Assembly (NCBI GenBank): GCA_900541975.1
Contig: UQLR01000002.1
Coordinates: 102,863 to 166,862, forward strand
Length of the DNA: 64,000 nt
Reading direction: 5' to 3'
From: an uncultured Oscillospiraceae bacterium
GTDB taxonomy: Bacteria; Bacillota; Clostridia; Oscillospirales; Acutalibacteraceae
Below the pieces are notes generated by a model that was not told where the DNA came from, ran no database searches, and was given only the letters and a program-made list of their open reading frames with translations. This document shows, piece by piece, positions 8,842 to 18,080 of this stretch. Within the stretch, counting starts at the first letter, position 1, and each line of letters starts with the position of its first letter. Position numbers and translations under genes: made by a program.

Positions 8842-9378
8842 ATGGAGCATCCCTATACACTATTACGTTCAAAGAGAAAAACGCTTTCGTTGGAAATTAC
8901 AAAAGATCTGGTTGTTTTGGTGCGGGCGCCTGTGCGGATGCCCGGAAAGGAAATCGACCGGTTTGTAGAGAAAAACGGCAGATGGATCGAAAAACATATG
9001 GAGCAGCAAAGGCGGCGAAACGCCTGTATGCCCACCCTTGCGCAGGAAGCACAGCTGAAGAAAAGAGCGCGTGAAATTTTACCGCAGAGGGTGGCGTATT
9101 ACAGCCGGCTTATGGGGCTTGTGCCCCAGGGGGTTAAGATCACGTCTGCAAAAACCCGCTTTGGCAGTTGCAGTGCGAAAAACAGCCTGTGTTTTTCCTA
9201 TCTGTTGCTATGCTATCCTATGGAAGCGGTCGATTATGTTGTGGTGCATGAGCTGGCGCATATTCGCTTTAAAAATCATAAAAAGGAATTTTACGCGCTG
9301 ATAGAAGCCTGTATGCCGGATTATAAGCAGCGGCGTATGCTATTAAAAAATGTGCCGATTCCTGACCCTAAAGTATAG
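8842..9378 (+). CDS. YgjP/DUF45-type metallopeptidase-like protein
   Basis: A protein of 178 residues of the YgjP (DUF45, SprT-like/WLM zincin) family. The zinc-binding HExxH motif is HELAH (His136, Glu137, His140), followed by FKNHKKEFY with a further family histidine. KTRFGSCSAKNSLCFSYLL is the typical core preceding it. Family members are thought to be zinc proteases; no substrate is known here. The start is ambiguous: GTG 8833, GTG 8839 and ATG 8842 are all in frame after AAAAAGGGG (8822-8830). GTG 8839 has the best spacing; the ATG is listed. It converges on the FemX-like gene with only four bases between stop codons. Confidence 0.85.
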   Translation: MEHPYTLLRSKRKTLSLEITKDLVVLVRAPVRMPGKEIDRFVEKNGRWIEKHMEQQRRRNACMPTLAQEAQLKKRAREILPQRVAYYSRLMGLVPQGVKITSAKTRFGSCSAKNSLCFSYLLLCYPMEAVDYVVVHELAHIRFKNHKKEFYALIEACMPDYKQRRMLLKNVPIPDPKV

Positions 9379-9382
9379 GCTT

Positions 9383-10573
9383 TTACAAAGCGGTGGGGTT
9401 TTGTCTGTGCCTATGACGCTTAAAAAAAGAAAAACCAGCGGCGTGTTTTTTCTGTAAAGGTGGATAAAACCCATTGCACCGTCCGGCAGTGAGTTGTTCT
9501 AAGCGGTATGCAAGCCGCAGGGCAAGCCGGTAAAGAAAAAAACAGAAATCCCATATGTGCTTTTTACCTGTTTTGTAAACATAGGTAAATTCGCCGGCGT
9601 AAACGGCAACCTTGCCGTTAAAACCCTGTTTGAACCGGTAAACGCCGTAGTTTCTGTGCATAGGGTCGTCGTAATGTGGAACTCCCATAAAATCATAAAG
9701 TTCGCACCCGCCCTCCTGCGCCCAAAGAATCATATTCCACTGCATCAGGTAATTGGGCATCAGGTTTCTGTTTTCGTTGGAGGACGCGCCGTAAACATAG
9801 CAGGTGCGTCTGCCAAAGCGCATACACACGGCGCCGGAAAGCGGTGTGTTCTCTTTGTAGCACATATACAGGCGGCAATTGTCGGGAAATGCGCGTAGCA
9901 TCTGTGCAAAATACGATCTTGAACGAATCGCAAAGCCGTCGCGTTTTCCGGTCTGCCGCATCAATGTCATAAAATCGTCAAGCGCCTCTTGCCCGCATAC
10001 GGTACAGGTTACGCCCTTTTTTTGCGCCAGACGGATATTATAACGCCATTTTGCTTTAAACGAAGCAAAAATTTCTGCTGGAGATTTGCCGCCTATAGGC
10101 AAAAGATAGTTGCAGCGCGTTTGCGCAGTGCCGTTGTCCTCTGCATTTGGAACAAAATGGAAACCGCGCGTTTGTATAAAGTATAAAAACGCCGTGTCAG
10201 TTTGCAGGACGAAGGGGTCTATTCTAAACGCACATGCGTTGTATATGCCGGCAAGGTCGCGTGCACCGGCAAACAGGCAGTCTAAGACGTCGTAGTTTTT
10301 CAGGTCGCATACCGGGCCTCTGGGCGCGTACAAGAAGCTGATGTGTACAAGTGGCAGGGTTTTGATCAGCACCAGCATGGCGCCGCAGATCTGCTCCTGT
10401 GTGTTTTTAACCGTTACAATCCGCGCACGCCATCCGGTTTTGACTCTGGCCCATGAAAGCGACTGCATAAAGCATCCATTTTTATGTGTGGCTATAAAAT
10501 TTTCATACGCTTTTGCGGCCTGTTCATCCTGCATATCCGGCAGTTCATACCGGTAGTTTTTTTCTGTTTGCAT
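9383..10573 (-). CDS. FemX/FemAB-like peptidoglycan bridge-forming aminoacyltransferase
   Basis: A protein of 396 residues with the FemAB double GNAT fold. Such enzymes add the first amino acid(s) of the peptidoglycan cross-bridge to lipid II using aminoacyl-tRNA at the inner membrane face. Typical segments are GCFMQSLSWARVKTGW near the N-terminus, LYAPRGPVCD, FKAKWRYNIRLAQKKGVT, and the C-terminal block DFMGVPHYDDP followed by GVYRFKQGFNG. The frame is open further upstream, but codons before ATG 10573 overlap a strong hairpin, while GGGAGAG lies a short way upstream of this ATG. It is probably an independent unit after the hairpin at 10615-10646. The amino acid it adds cannot be told from sequence. 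Confidence 0.88.
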   Translation of the reverse strand: MQTEKNYRYELPDMQDEQAAKAYENFIATHKNGCFMQSLSWARVKTGWRARIVTVKNTQEQICGAMLVLIKTLPLVHISFLYAPRGPVCDLKNYDVLDCLFAGARDLAGIYNACAFRIDPFVLQTDTAFLYFIQTRGFHFVPNAEDNGTAQTRCNYLLPIGGKSPAEIFASFKAKWRYNIRLAQKKGVTCTVCGQEALDDFMTLMRQTGKRDGFAIRSRSYFAQMLRAFPDNCRLYMCYKENTPLSGAVCMRFGRRTCYVYGASSNENRNLMPNYLMQWNMILWAQEGGCELYDFMGVPHYDDPMHRNYGVYRFKQGFNGKVAVYAGEFTYVYKTGKKHIWDFCFFLYRLALRLAYRLEQLTAGRCNGFYPPLQKKHAAGFSFFKRHRHRQNPTAL

Positions 10574-10614
10574 ACCTGCTTTCTCTCCCTGTATCTGATT
10601 ACAGCAATAAGAAT

Positions 10615-10646
10615 ACCCCGATGTTGTTTCATGGCAACATCGGGGT
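10615..10646 (-). terminator. Hairpin separating the kinase operon from the FemX-like gene
   Basis: ACCCCGATGTTG (10615-10626) pairs perfectly with CAACATCGGGGT (10635-10646) across an 8-base loop. On the minus strand it lies 33 bases after the stop at 10680 and is followed by ATTCTTATT. The T-run on the plus side (TCTTTTTTG) is better, so the orientation of any termination is not certain. Confidence 0.6.
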
Positions 10647-10679
10647 TGTATCTTTTTTGTACATTTTTGCAGGGAGTAT

Positions 10680-11429
10680 TTACCATATATGAGGTCCCAT
10701 GGATATTTCCATATCCGTAAAGAAAATGGACAGAAAAAAGCTTTCTTCTTCAAAATATATGGAAAAAAAATCGTCTTTTGTATATTCCTCCAATGCTATA
10801 TCTTTGTAACCCAGATAGGCGGCAAATGCAAGCAGCGCCTGCTGATAAAGATAGGGATCTTGTTCCTCTAAAAACAAGAGGTCTTCTTCAATAGAAAAAC
10901 CTGCCGTCCCCACACCTTTATTGTAGGCCTTCATGGCGTAAATTTTTCCAGTTCTGGCGTCCAGAGAAAAAGAAAAAATAAATTCTTCTATCGAAATTTC
11001 CGCCACCCATAACGGGAAAGACTGTGTAACACCGTTTATATAAATAACGTTATACAGTTGTGCGTTTTCCAGAACGGCCTTTTCATCCAACAGGGCGGAA
11101 GGAAGCAGAATTTGCAAAGGGTCCGCTTTTGCGGACTCCCTTTGGATAATAGACACCAGCTTTTCTTTTGGAATTTCCTCCCCGGTGGCAAGAAAAACGT
11201 CTGAGAGCAGGGAAGAGCCATAGCCATCGTCCAAATAAGCCATCGCCGTCAGCTTGCTGCCAATAGAAATGTCTTCGCTCGCCGTACCGGTGTTTGCCGG
11301 TTCCACACTGGTTTTTTGCTGTTCCTGCCGGTCCATCAAAACAAAACCGGCCTGTGGAAGAAACAAAGAGCTTAAAACAACGGCCGCGGTCAGGAAAATG
11401 CATAAAAAGTAAGGAAGGCGCTTTTTCAC
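10680..11429 (-). CDS. Exported or membrane-anchored protein of unknown function, coupled to a histidine kinase
   Basis: A protein of 249 residues that I do not recognise. It starts with a basic, hydrophobic N-terminus (KKRLPYFLCIFLTAAVVLSS) that is an uncleaved anchor or a signal peptide, followed by a Ser/Thr/Glu-rich linker and a soluble domain of about 190 residues rich in Phe, Tyr and acidic residues. LDARTGKIYAMKAY resembles the PepSY/YpeB-like pattern of secreted regulators, but this is weak. The GTG start overlaps the kinase stop codon by four bases (GTGA), a sign of tight translational coupling. A sensor partner or negative regulator of the kinase is a reasonable inference. Confidence 0.8.
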   Translation of the reverse strand: MKKRLPYFLCIFLTAAVVLSSLFLPQAGFVLMDRQEQQKTSVEPANTGTASEDISIGSKLTAMAYLDDGYGSSLLSDVFLATGEEIPKEKLVSIIQRESAKADPLQILLPSALLDEKAVLENAQLYNVIYINGVTQSFPLWVAEISIEEFIFSFSLDARTGKIYAMKAYNKGVGTAGFSIEEDLLFLEEQDPYLYQQALLAFAAYLGYKDIALEEYTKDDFFSIYFEEESFFLSIFFTDMEISMGPHIW

Positions 11430-12820
11430 AGGGGCGCACCACCTTTCAAGATAAAAGAAAACGAACTGCCCGCGCCGGGCAGGCTTTCTACAGAAAGCGC
11501 CGCCCCGTGCAGCTGTGCAATACGCTGCGCGATGGAAAGGCCAAGCCCTGCGCCGTTTAAACGGCGGGAACGCGACTTGTCTACCATATAAAACGGTTCT
11601 GTAATGCGGTCAAGCTGGTCGGCCGGTATGCCCGTCCCAAAATCCTTTATACTTACAAGGCAATTTCCGTCAGAGCGTTTTTTCATGCAAAAAAGAATTG
11701 TCTGCCCCGGTTGAGATGCCTTGCAGGCGTTATCGGCCAGATTGTAAAGCAGTGTTTTAAGTAAAACGCTGTCCATTAAAACATGCATTTCTTCAATGTC
11801 GCTTTTTAACAATATGTTATATTTTTGCAGCAGCGGCTTTAGTACCGCCGCTGTTTCCTGTGCAAAAGTTAAGGTGTTTACAGCAGATAGAGGAAATTTT
11901 TCCCGGCTGTAAACAATAAGTTCCAGCAATTTAAACGACAGTTGCTCCAGGCGTTTTCCCTCGCTAAAAATATATTCTGCGGCTTTGCGTCTGTCCGTAG
12001 GGTTCAGGTCGTAAGAGCGCAGCATGTCGGCATAGCCGATAATGGAGGTAAGCGGTGTTTTAAGCTCATGCGCCAGACTGGAAGAAAAATCCTCCTGGCG
12101 CTTTGCTGCAAGGGCAAGCTCCTTTATGTTTTGCTCCACCGCATCCGTCATTCGGTTAAAGTCATAGGAAAGCCGCCCAATTTCGTCATTTCCCCGGTAG
12201 CGTATGCGCACGCTGTAATCGCCGCCGGCTATTTTCCGTGTAGAAAGAGAAAGCCTTTTTAACGGGCTTGTAAGCAGGCGGGAAAGGAAAAAAACAATTA
12301 CGGAGCTTATGAAAACAACAAACAGAAGGATGAACCGGTAAATGTTCAAAAACTGGTCGCGTTGGCTGTAAAGTGTAGAAATATCATGAACAGTTTCAAT
12401 AAAAACAGGTTGGTTGCCGCTTAACGGCAACCGGCTGATTACCTGTACATATTGCCTGTTTTTTTCATCTACGGCAAGCCGGCAGCCGCGTTGCCCGCCT
12501 GTAAGAGAGAACGCGTAATCCTGCGCATCTAAATGCAGTACCGCTGCGTCCCCAATGTAACAATTGGAAACGCTGCTTTGCTGCAAAACGCTTTGCAGCT
12601 TTGCTACGGCAAGATCCAACCCGCTTTGGTCATTGATTTCCATTGCGTTGATATCAGACGCCAAAGACACATATAAAAAGCGGTTTTCCTGTAATGCGGC
12701 TTGTTTTTCGCGCTCTAACATAGACGAAAACAGGGAAGAAATTAAAAAAAAGCCGCCAAAAGCAAAGGCCAGCGTAATGACAATCATGCACGAAAAGAAC
12801 ATCTTCCAGGAAAATTTCAC
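11426..12820 (-). CDS. Membrane sensor histidine kinase
   Basis: A protein of 464 residues. A membrane helix near 8-30, an extracytoplasmic region of about 130 residues, a second helix near 160-180, HAMP, a HisKA domain with His251 in LAHELKTPLTS, and a HATPase domain with NLADNACKAS and NGAGLGLSIAQRI follow in order. The start is GTG, preceded by GGTGGGGA. It lies 31 bases after the response regulator and is coupled to the exported protein at 10680. The extracytoplasmic domain is not a recognisable family, so the signal is unknown. Confidence 0.92.
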   Translation of the reverse strand: MKFSWKMFFSCMIVITLAFAFGGFFLISSLFSSMLEREKQAALQENRFLYVSLASDINAMEINDQSGLDLAVAKLQSVLQQSSVSNCYIGDAAVLHLDAQDYAFSLTGGQRGCRLAVDEKNRQYVQVISRLPLSGNQPVFIETVHDISTLYSQRDQFLNIYRFILLFVVFISSVIVFFLSRLLTSPLKRLSLSTRKIAGGDYSVRIRYRGNDEIGRLSYDFNRMTDAVEQNIKELALAAKRQEDFSSSLAHELKTPLTSIIGYADMLRSYDLNPTDRRKAAEYIFSEGKRLEQLSFKLLELIVYSREKFPLSAVNTLTFAQETAAVLKPLLQKYNILLKSDIEEMHVLMDSVLLKTLLYNLADNACKASQPGQTILFCMKKRSDGNCLVSIKDFGTGIPADQLDRITEPFYMVDKSRSRRLNGAGLGLSIAQRIAQLHGAALSVESLPGAGSSFSFILKGGAPL

Positions 12821-12851
12821 AGCGATTCCCCACCTTTATACGTCCATACAT

Positions 12852-13505
12852 TCAGCAGTTAAGCCTGTAGCCGACCTTATAAACAGACTCAATCTTCTTT
12901 TCCCATCCCAGCTTGCGCCGCAGCCGCTGTACATGCAGATCCACGGTCCGTGTGTCGCCCATATAGTCGCTGCCCCACACTCTCTCGTAAATCAGTTCTC
13001 TGTACAGGGCAAGGTTTTTATTTTTAATAAAAAGCAGCAAAAGTTCGTACTCTTTCATGGTAAGCTCAACGTTTTTTCCGTTTACCGTTACAATGCGCGA
13101 CCCGGTATTGACGCGCACGCCGTTAACCTCATATATATTTTCGCTTCCTTTGCAGCGGCGCAGCACCGCTTCTACACGCGCCAGAAGCTCGGCAATTTCA
13201 AACGGCTTGGTAATATAATCTTCGGCCCCCATTTTTAACCCTGCAACTTTATCATGCAGTGCGGTTTTAGCTGTAATGAAAATTACGGGGATCTGGCATG
13301 GTCTGATATATTCCAACAGTGAAAACCCGTCGATATCAGGCAGCATAACGTCCAGCAAAACCAGGTCAAAAGCGTCCGGCTTAATCCGGTCGGCTGCGTC
13401 TGCACCGTTGTATACGCAGGTGCAGGTATAGCCGGCAAGGCGCAGATTCATGGCAATCAAATTGGCAATAGGCAGTTCGTCTTCCACAATCAGAATTTTT
13501 TTCAA
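12852..13505 (-). CDS. OmpR/PhoB-family response regulator
   Basis: A protein of 217 residues: receiver domain (about 1-115) with acidic pocket VEDE and phospho-acceptor Asp52 in LVLLDVMLP, Lys in YITKPFEIAE, then a winged-helix domain ending YKVGYRLNC. The start is TTG (13503-13505) with AAAAGGA upstream. It is the first gene of the regulator/kinase/exported-protein operon. The divergence from the flippase upstream and an AT-rich gap (13506-13616) containing TATATAATA on the minus strand suggest its own promoter. Confidence 0.93.
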   Translation of the reverse strand: MKKILIVEDELPIANLIAMNLRLAGYTCTCVYNGADAADRIKPDAFDLVLLDVMLPDIDGFSLLEYIRPCQIPVIFITAKTALHDKVAGLKMGAEDYITKPFEIAELLARVEAVLRRCKGSENIYEVNGVRVNTGSRIVTVNGKNVELTMKEYELLLLFIKNKNLALYRELIYERVWGSDYMGDTRTVDLHVQRLRRKLGWEKKIESVYKVGYRLNC

Positions 13506-13616
13506 ATATGTCAGTCCTTTTATTTTGATACCGTTACTATAAGCCGGGCTTGTATCAAATTTGTATCTTCTATCTGTTATTATATATGTTTTTTTTGTTT
13601 TTTAAAGAAAAACACG

Positions 13617-15143
13617 TTATTTTTTTATGAGTGATTTTACCCAGTGGATTTCTTCTTTTTTTATCGCACCTGTGACCGTCATAATTAAAAGGTAAAAAAT
13701 GGCGGCAAGCAAAATCAGCACGACGGTCCATACACCGTTTGTCGGGATCAGCCCTGCGTCGCTGGCCGTATCCAGCGCAAGGCAGGGTAAAAGACATGCC
13801 AAAAACGGCTTTATAACCCAATCGAATAAACGAAATTGTATATGCGTGACCTTGATCAGCCGCAGCAGGCTTAACAGGCAGTTTAAGACGGCGCTGAAAA
13901 ACATAACGGCAATCAGGCCGCGTATGCCCCAGATTGGAAGCAAAATAAAAATTAAAACAACTCTGGATACGGAATCTATAATATTATAGGTCAGATAACG
14001 CATTTGCTCATTTAGGCCCTTGAGCATGCCGTCGACAACGGAATCCAGGTACAGCAGGGGGGCAAGCGGAGCAAGCATGCATATGTAGGCGCTTACCTGT
14101 GTGTCGTTGTATAAAAGCGCGCCGAGGTTGTCTGCAAAAAAGAAAAAAATGACGGAAACGGGGATAGAAAAAAGCAACGCAAACCGTAAAATACGCTGGG
14201 TCATATAATGGATGGAATTTTTGCGCGTGGCAGCTGCGGCTTCTGACATTTCCGGGATCATCAGCATGGAAAAGGACATAAGGAAAACAGAAGGAAATAA
14301 AATCACAGGCATGGCCATACCTGTGATCAGGCCGTAGTCTGACAGGGATTTTTCATAAGAGGCGCCGTTTTTTTTAAGACCCGCTGGGATCAGCATATTT
14401 TCTGCCGTGCTTAAGCCGGAACGTAAGCAGGAGCTTAGCGTAACAGGAATGCCAATCCACAAAGCTTTTCTGAAAAAGTGCGCAACGCGCGTGCGTTTGC
14501 CTTGAAGACGCCTGATATCCAGACGATAAAGCAGATAAGAGTACCCGCAGCTGAGAACCTCCGCCGCTGTCGTCCCAATTGCGACCGCACAGCAGGCATA
14601 AGAAAGGCCCATGGGCGCCATTACACCTACCACGCAGGCGAAAACGGCAATTTCAATAACCTGTTCAAGCAGCTGCTCGCTGGCTGTTTTAATCGCCGTA
14701 CGGCGTGCAAAAAAATAGCCGCGAAAGCAGGCGGAAACAGCCATAAACGGAAGCCCCGGCGCAAGGACGCGAAGGGATAAAACCGTCCGCGCGTCATGTA
14801 AAAAGTGTGTGCCGATCGCGTCTGAAAAAATAAAAAGCAGCTCGGCGGCCGCAACGCTTAAAAACAGGCTGATAAAAAGACATTGGCGCGTAACGTACTT
14901 TGCTTTTCCGGGTTCCCCGCGCGCAATGCTGTCTGTGACAAGGCGCGTAACAATCAGCGTAATACCGCTTGTTGCAAATGTGGTTGCAAAAAAATAAACG
15001 GCGCAGATTAGCTGGTAAAGGCCAATACCCTGCGCGCCGATCATGTTTGACATATACACACGAAAGGCAATACCGATCGTTCTTGCCACAAGAGAAGTTC
15101 CGGTCAGTACCGCAGCATTGAACAAAAAGCGTTTTTTCATCAT
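13617..15143 (-). CDS. SpoVB/MurJ-like polysaccharide flippase (MVF/MATE-type membrane protein)
   Basis: A protein of 508 residues with about 14 membrane segments, in the multidrug/oligosaccharidyl-lipid flippase superfamily. The N-terminal block MSNMIGAQGIGLYQLICAVY and the segment APGLPFMAVSACFRGYFFA are typical of the SpoVB group found in spore formers, which is linked to cortex peptidoglycan precursor export. Other members move different envelope lipids, so the substrate is inferred. Two adjacent ATG codons (15143 and 15140) are possible starts. It is divergent from degV, and no co-transcribed partner is evident. Confidence 0.88.
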   Translation of the reverse strand: MMKKRFLFNAAVLTGTSLVARTIGIAFRVYMSNMIGAQGIGLYQLICAVYFFATTFATSGITLIVTRLVTDSIARGEPGKAKYVTRQCLFISLFLSVAAAELLFIFSDAIGTHFLHDARTVLSLRVLAPGLPFMAVSACFRGYFFARRTAIKTASEQLLEQVIEIAVFACVVGVMAPMGLSYACCAVAIGTTAAEVLSCGYSYLLYRLDIRRLQGKRTRVAHFFRKALWIGIPVTLSSCLRSGLSTAENMLIPAGLKKNGASYEKSLSDYGLITGMAMPVILFPSVFLMSFSMLMIPEMSEAAAATRKNSIHYMTQRILRFALLFSIPVSVIFFFFADNLGALLYNDTQVSAYICMLAPLAPLLYLDSVVDGMLKGLNEQMRYLTYNIIDSVSRVVLIFILLPIWGIRGLIAVMFFSAVLNCLLSLLRLIKVTHIQFRLFDWVIKPFLACLLPCLALDTASDAGLIPTNGVWTVVLILLAAIFYLLIMTVTGAIKKEEIHWVKSLIKK

Positions 15144-15329
15144 AGGGCGTCACTCATTTCTAATGCGGTTTCTACTAAACCATATGCGGAAAAGCCGGGA
15201 AAAATCCTGCAAAAAACGCAAAAAGTATAGATATAATATTTAATTTTCTAATGGAGCATAATATTTATACCCGTTTCGTATAAACTTTAAATAAGTATAC
15301 CGTTAAAATGCTGTAAAAGAGGGTTTTTT

Positions 15330-16202
15330 ATGAACGACTATGTTATCGTTACAGACGCCAACACAGACCTCACGCCGCAAATGGTTGAAGAGCTGGAAAT
15401 TGCTGTTATGCCTATGCAGTTTTCCATTCTGGGCAAGAATTATCTGCTGTATCCCGACAACAGGGAAATGGATATTAAAGAATTTTATGATCTGATACGC
15501 AAGGGAAATATGGCCGCAACAGCGCAGCTGAATCCCAATGATATAATACAGGCCTTTACTCCTTATCTGGAAGAAGGGAAAGATCTGATCTATATAGCGT
15601 TTTCCTCCGGGCTGAGCGGAACGTATGCTTCCGCCTGTATGGCCAAAGACGAACTCTGCCGCCTTTTTCCGCAGCGAAAGATCGTAATTGTGGATTCTCT
15701 GGCCGCATCTATGGGGGAAGGGCTTCTGGTCTGGCATGCCGTCGGGCAAAAACGGGCGGGGCTGGATATAGAGCAGCTTGCACAATGGGTTTTGGATAAC
15801 CGCAATCATTTGTGCCATTGGTTTACGGTAGATGACCTGCACCATCTCAAACGCGGCGGAAGGGTTTCTTCTGCAACGGCGGTAATCGGGTCTGCTTTGG
15901 GGATCAAACCGGTTTTACATGTGGACGACCAGGGACATTTAATCCCTATAAAAAAAGTTCGCGGCAGAAAACAGTCGCTCGATGCGCTAGTGGATATGAT
16001 GCGCCAAACGGCGTTCGATCCAAAAGAACAAACGGTGTTTATCAGCCACGGAGACGCCCTTGACGACGCCCGGTATGTAGAAAAAAGAGTTCGCGATACT
16101 TTTAAATGCAGGGATATTCACATAAATTATATCGGGCCTGTGATCGGCACGCATTCCGGGCCGGGTACGGTTGCGTTGTTTTTTATGGGGACGCATAAGT
16201 AA
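15330..16202 (+). CDS. DegV-family fatty-acid-binding protein
   Basis: A protein of 290 residues, the usual DegV length. Family landmarks are IVTDANTDLTP at the N-terminus, the TAQLNPNDI lipid-contact loop, FSSGLSGTYASA, and the C-terminal GPVIGTHSGPGTVALFFMG. In Firmicutes, FakB-type DegV proteins present exogenous fatty acids to the kinase FakA; whether this copy does so is not known because no fakA is nearby. A GAGGG ribosome binding site precedes ATG 15330. Confidence 0.93.
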   Translation: MNDYVIVTDANTDLTPQMVEELEIAVMPMQFSILGKNYLLYPDNREMDIKEFYDLIRKGNMAATAQLNPNDIIQAFTPYLEEGKDLIYIAFSSGLSGTYASACMAKDELCRLFPQRKIVIVDSLAASMGEGLLVWHAVGQKRAGLDIEQLAQWVLDNRNHLCHWFTVDDLHHLKRGGRVSSATAVIGSALGIKPVLHVDDQGHLIPIKKVRGRKQSLDALVDMMRQTAFDPKEQTVFISHGDALDDARYVEKRVRDTFKCRDIHINYIGPVIGTHSGPGTVALFFMGTHK

Positions 16203-16234
16203 AGCATGTGCCAAAGCGTGTGAACAGATAAATC

Positions 16235-16310
16235 GCAGGGGCGGTGCCCGTATCGGACACAACGGCGGCAGTACGGCGCTTGTTTTGTCCGGTGGGGGGA
16301 TTGCCCCTGC
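16235..16310 (+). other. Possible structured leader upstream of the ABC transporter genes
   Basis: GCAGGGGC (16235-16242) can pair with GCCCCTGC (16303-16310), enclosing a second stem CGGACA (16254-16259) with TGTCCG (16286-16291). The nested, GC-rich arrangement just before the ribosome binding site of the exporter operon looks like a structured RNA. I do not recognise a known riboswitch class. Confidence 0.35.
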
Positions 16311-16349
16311 ATTGTGTAAAAGCCAGTTTTTACATTGGGGGGCGGTTGT

Positions 16350-18080
16350 ATGCGCAAGCTTTTCCGTTTTTTAAAGGATTATAAATTACAGCTGGTCATA
16401 GGGCCCCTTTGCAAGCTGCTCGAAGCGGTTTTTGAGCTGATTGTGCCGCTTGTTATGGCAAGTATCATTGACACGGGCGTTGCAAACAGGGATACGGCGT
16501 ATATTTATAAAATGGGTGGAGTAATGCTGCTGCTTGGCGCAGTCGGGCTTGCAAGCGCGCTGGTTTGCCAGAAAAGCGCGTCTATTGCCTCGCAGGGAAG
16601 CGGAACCAAGCTGCGTACGGCGCTGTTTGCACATATTAACACACTTTCTTTTAAAGAGCTTGATAAAATCGGTACGCCGTCGCTGATTACGCGGATGACC
16701 AACGACGTCAACCAGCTGCAACTGGCAGTTGCAATGCTGATCCGGCTTGTAATCCGCGCGCCGTTTTTGGTAATTGGCGCAATCGCCATGTCCTTTACCA
16801 TTCATGCCGGGCTGGCGTTTGTCTTTGTAATAGCGGCTGTATTGATCGCGGTAATTCTTTATCTTGTAATGAGCCGCAGCGTGCCGTTTTTTAAGATGGT
16901 ACAGAAAAAGCTGGATAAAATATCGCTGATTGCAAGAGAAAACCTTTCCGGCGGCAGGGTCATCCGGGCGTTTGGAAAGGAGAAAGAAGAACAGGCTCGT
17001 TTTAATGCATCTGCAAACGAGCTTGCAAAAACGGCCGTGCGCGTAGGTAAGCTTTCAGCGCTGCTCAACCCCATGACATATGTAGTGACCAATCTGGCAA
17101 TCGTAGCGGTCGTGTGGTTTGGAGCAGGATTGGTTGATACAGGGGATATGCTGCCGGGCGAAATTATAGCGCTTGTCAATTATATGACGCAAATTTTGCT
17201 TGCAATGGTGGTTGTTGCAAATCTGGTGGTAATTTTCACCAAAGCGTCCGCTTCTGCTGCGCGGATCAACGAGGTGTTCGAAACACAGCCGTCTGTACAG
17301 GAGCCTGCGCAGGCAAGCGCCGCGCCGGTTAGGGGGGCGCCCAAAATAGAGTTTAGGAACGTATCGTTTGGCTATGGCGGCGAGCGGGTGCTGCGCGATA
17401 TTGACCTGAAGGTACAAAAGGGGCAAACGCTTGGGATTATTGGAACAACCGGCAGCGGAAAGAGCACGCTTGTCAACCTGATCCCCAGATTTTACGATGT
17501 TTTGCAGGGAGAAGTTCTGGTGGACGGCGTAAACGTCAGGGAATACCCGCTTTCCCTGTTGCGCGGACAGTTTGGGATTGTACCGCAAAACGCGGTGCTG
17601 TTTTCCGGTACGGTTGGCGACAATATGCGCTGGGCAAAGGAAGATGCAACAGACCACGAAATAGAGCGGGCGCTTTCCATTGCGCAGGCGGACGGTTTTG
17701 TAAAAAAACTTCCGTTTGGGATAGATACGCCCATTACGCAGGGGGGAAAAAACCTCTCCGGCGGACAAAAGCAACGCCTGACAATTGCAAGAGCGTTGCT
17801 GCGCAGCCCGCAGATTCTGATCCTGGACGACAGCGCCAGTGCGCTGGATTTTGTAACAGACGCCGCTTTAAGAAAGGCAATCCGTACACAAACAAAGGAA
17901 ATGACGGTGCTCTTGGTTTCACAGCGGGTTGCAACCGTTCGTGGTGCAGACCAGATTGCCGTGCTCGACAATGGAGTTCTTGCCGGTGTTGGCACCCATG
18001 AGGAGCTGTTTGCCTCCTGTAAATCTTACAGGGAAATCTGTCTTTCGCAACTTTCAGGGCAGGAGGTGTCTGCCGGATGA
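16350..18080 (+). CDS. ABC exporter half-transporter, subunit with degenerate nucleotide site
   Basis: A protein of 576 residues: six-helix membrane domain (about 15-310) and an ATPase domain. Walker A is GTTGSGKST near residue 364 and the signature is LSGGQKQR near 468. The residue after the Walker B aspartate is Asp rather than the catalytic Glu (LILDDSAS, near 490) and the switch histidine is replaced by Gln (LLVSQRVAT). Together with the altered signature of the next protein, this is the pattern of heterodimeric exporters such as BmrCD or TM287/288, where one ATP site is inactive. ATG 16350 follows GGGGGGCGG. The stop overlaps the next start (ATGA). The substrate is unknown. Confidence 0.93.
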   Translation: MRKLFRFLKDYKLQLVIGPLCKLLEAVFELIVPLVMASIIDTGVANRDTAYIYKMGGVMLLLGAVGLASALVCQKSASIASQGSGTKLRTALFAHINTLSFKELDKIGTPSLITRMTNDVNQLQLAVAMLIRLVIRAPFLVIGAIAMSFTIHAGLAFVFVIAAVLIAVILYLVMSRSVPFFKMVQKKLDKISLIARENLSGGRVIRAFGKEKEEQARFNASANELAKTAVRVGKLSALLNPMTYVVTNLAIVAVVWFGAGLVDTGDMLPGEIIALVNYMTQILLAMVVVANLVVIFTKASASAARINEVFETQPSVQEPAQASAAPVRGAPKIEFRNVSFGYGGERVLRDIDLKVQKGQTLGIIGTTGSGKSTLVNLIPRFYDVLQGEVLVDGVNVREYPLSLLRGQFGIVPQNAVLFSGTVGDNMRWAKEDATDHEIERALSIAQADGFVKKLPFGIDTPITQGGKNLSGGQKQRLTIARALLRSPQILILDDSASALDFVTDAALRKAIRTQTKEMTVLLVSQRVATVRGADQIAVLDNGVLAGVGTHEELFASCKSYREICLSQLSGQEVSAG

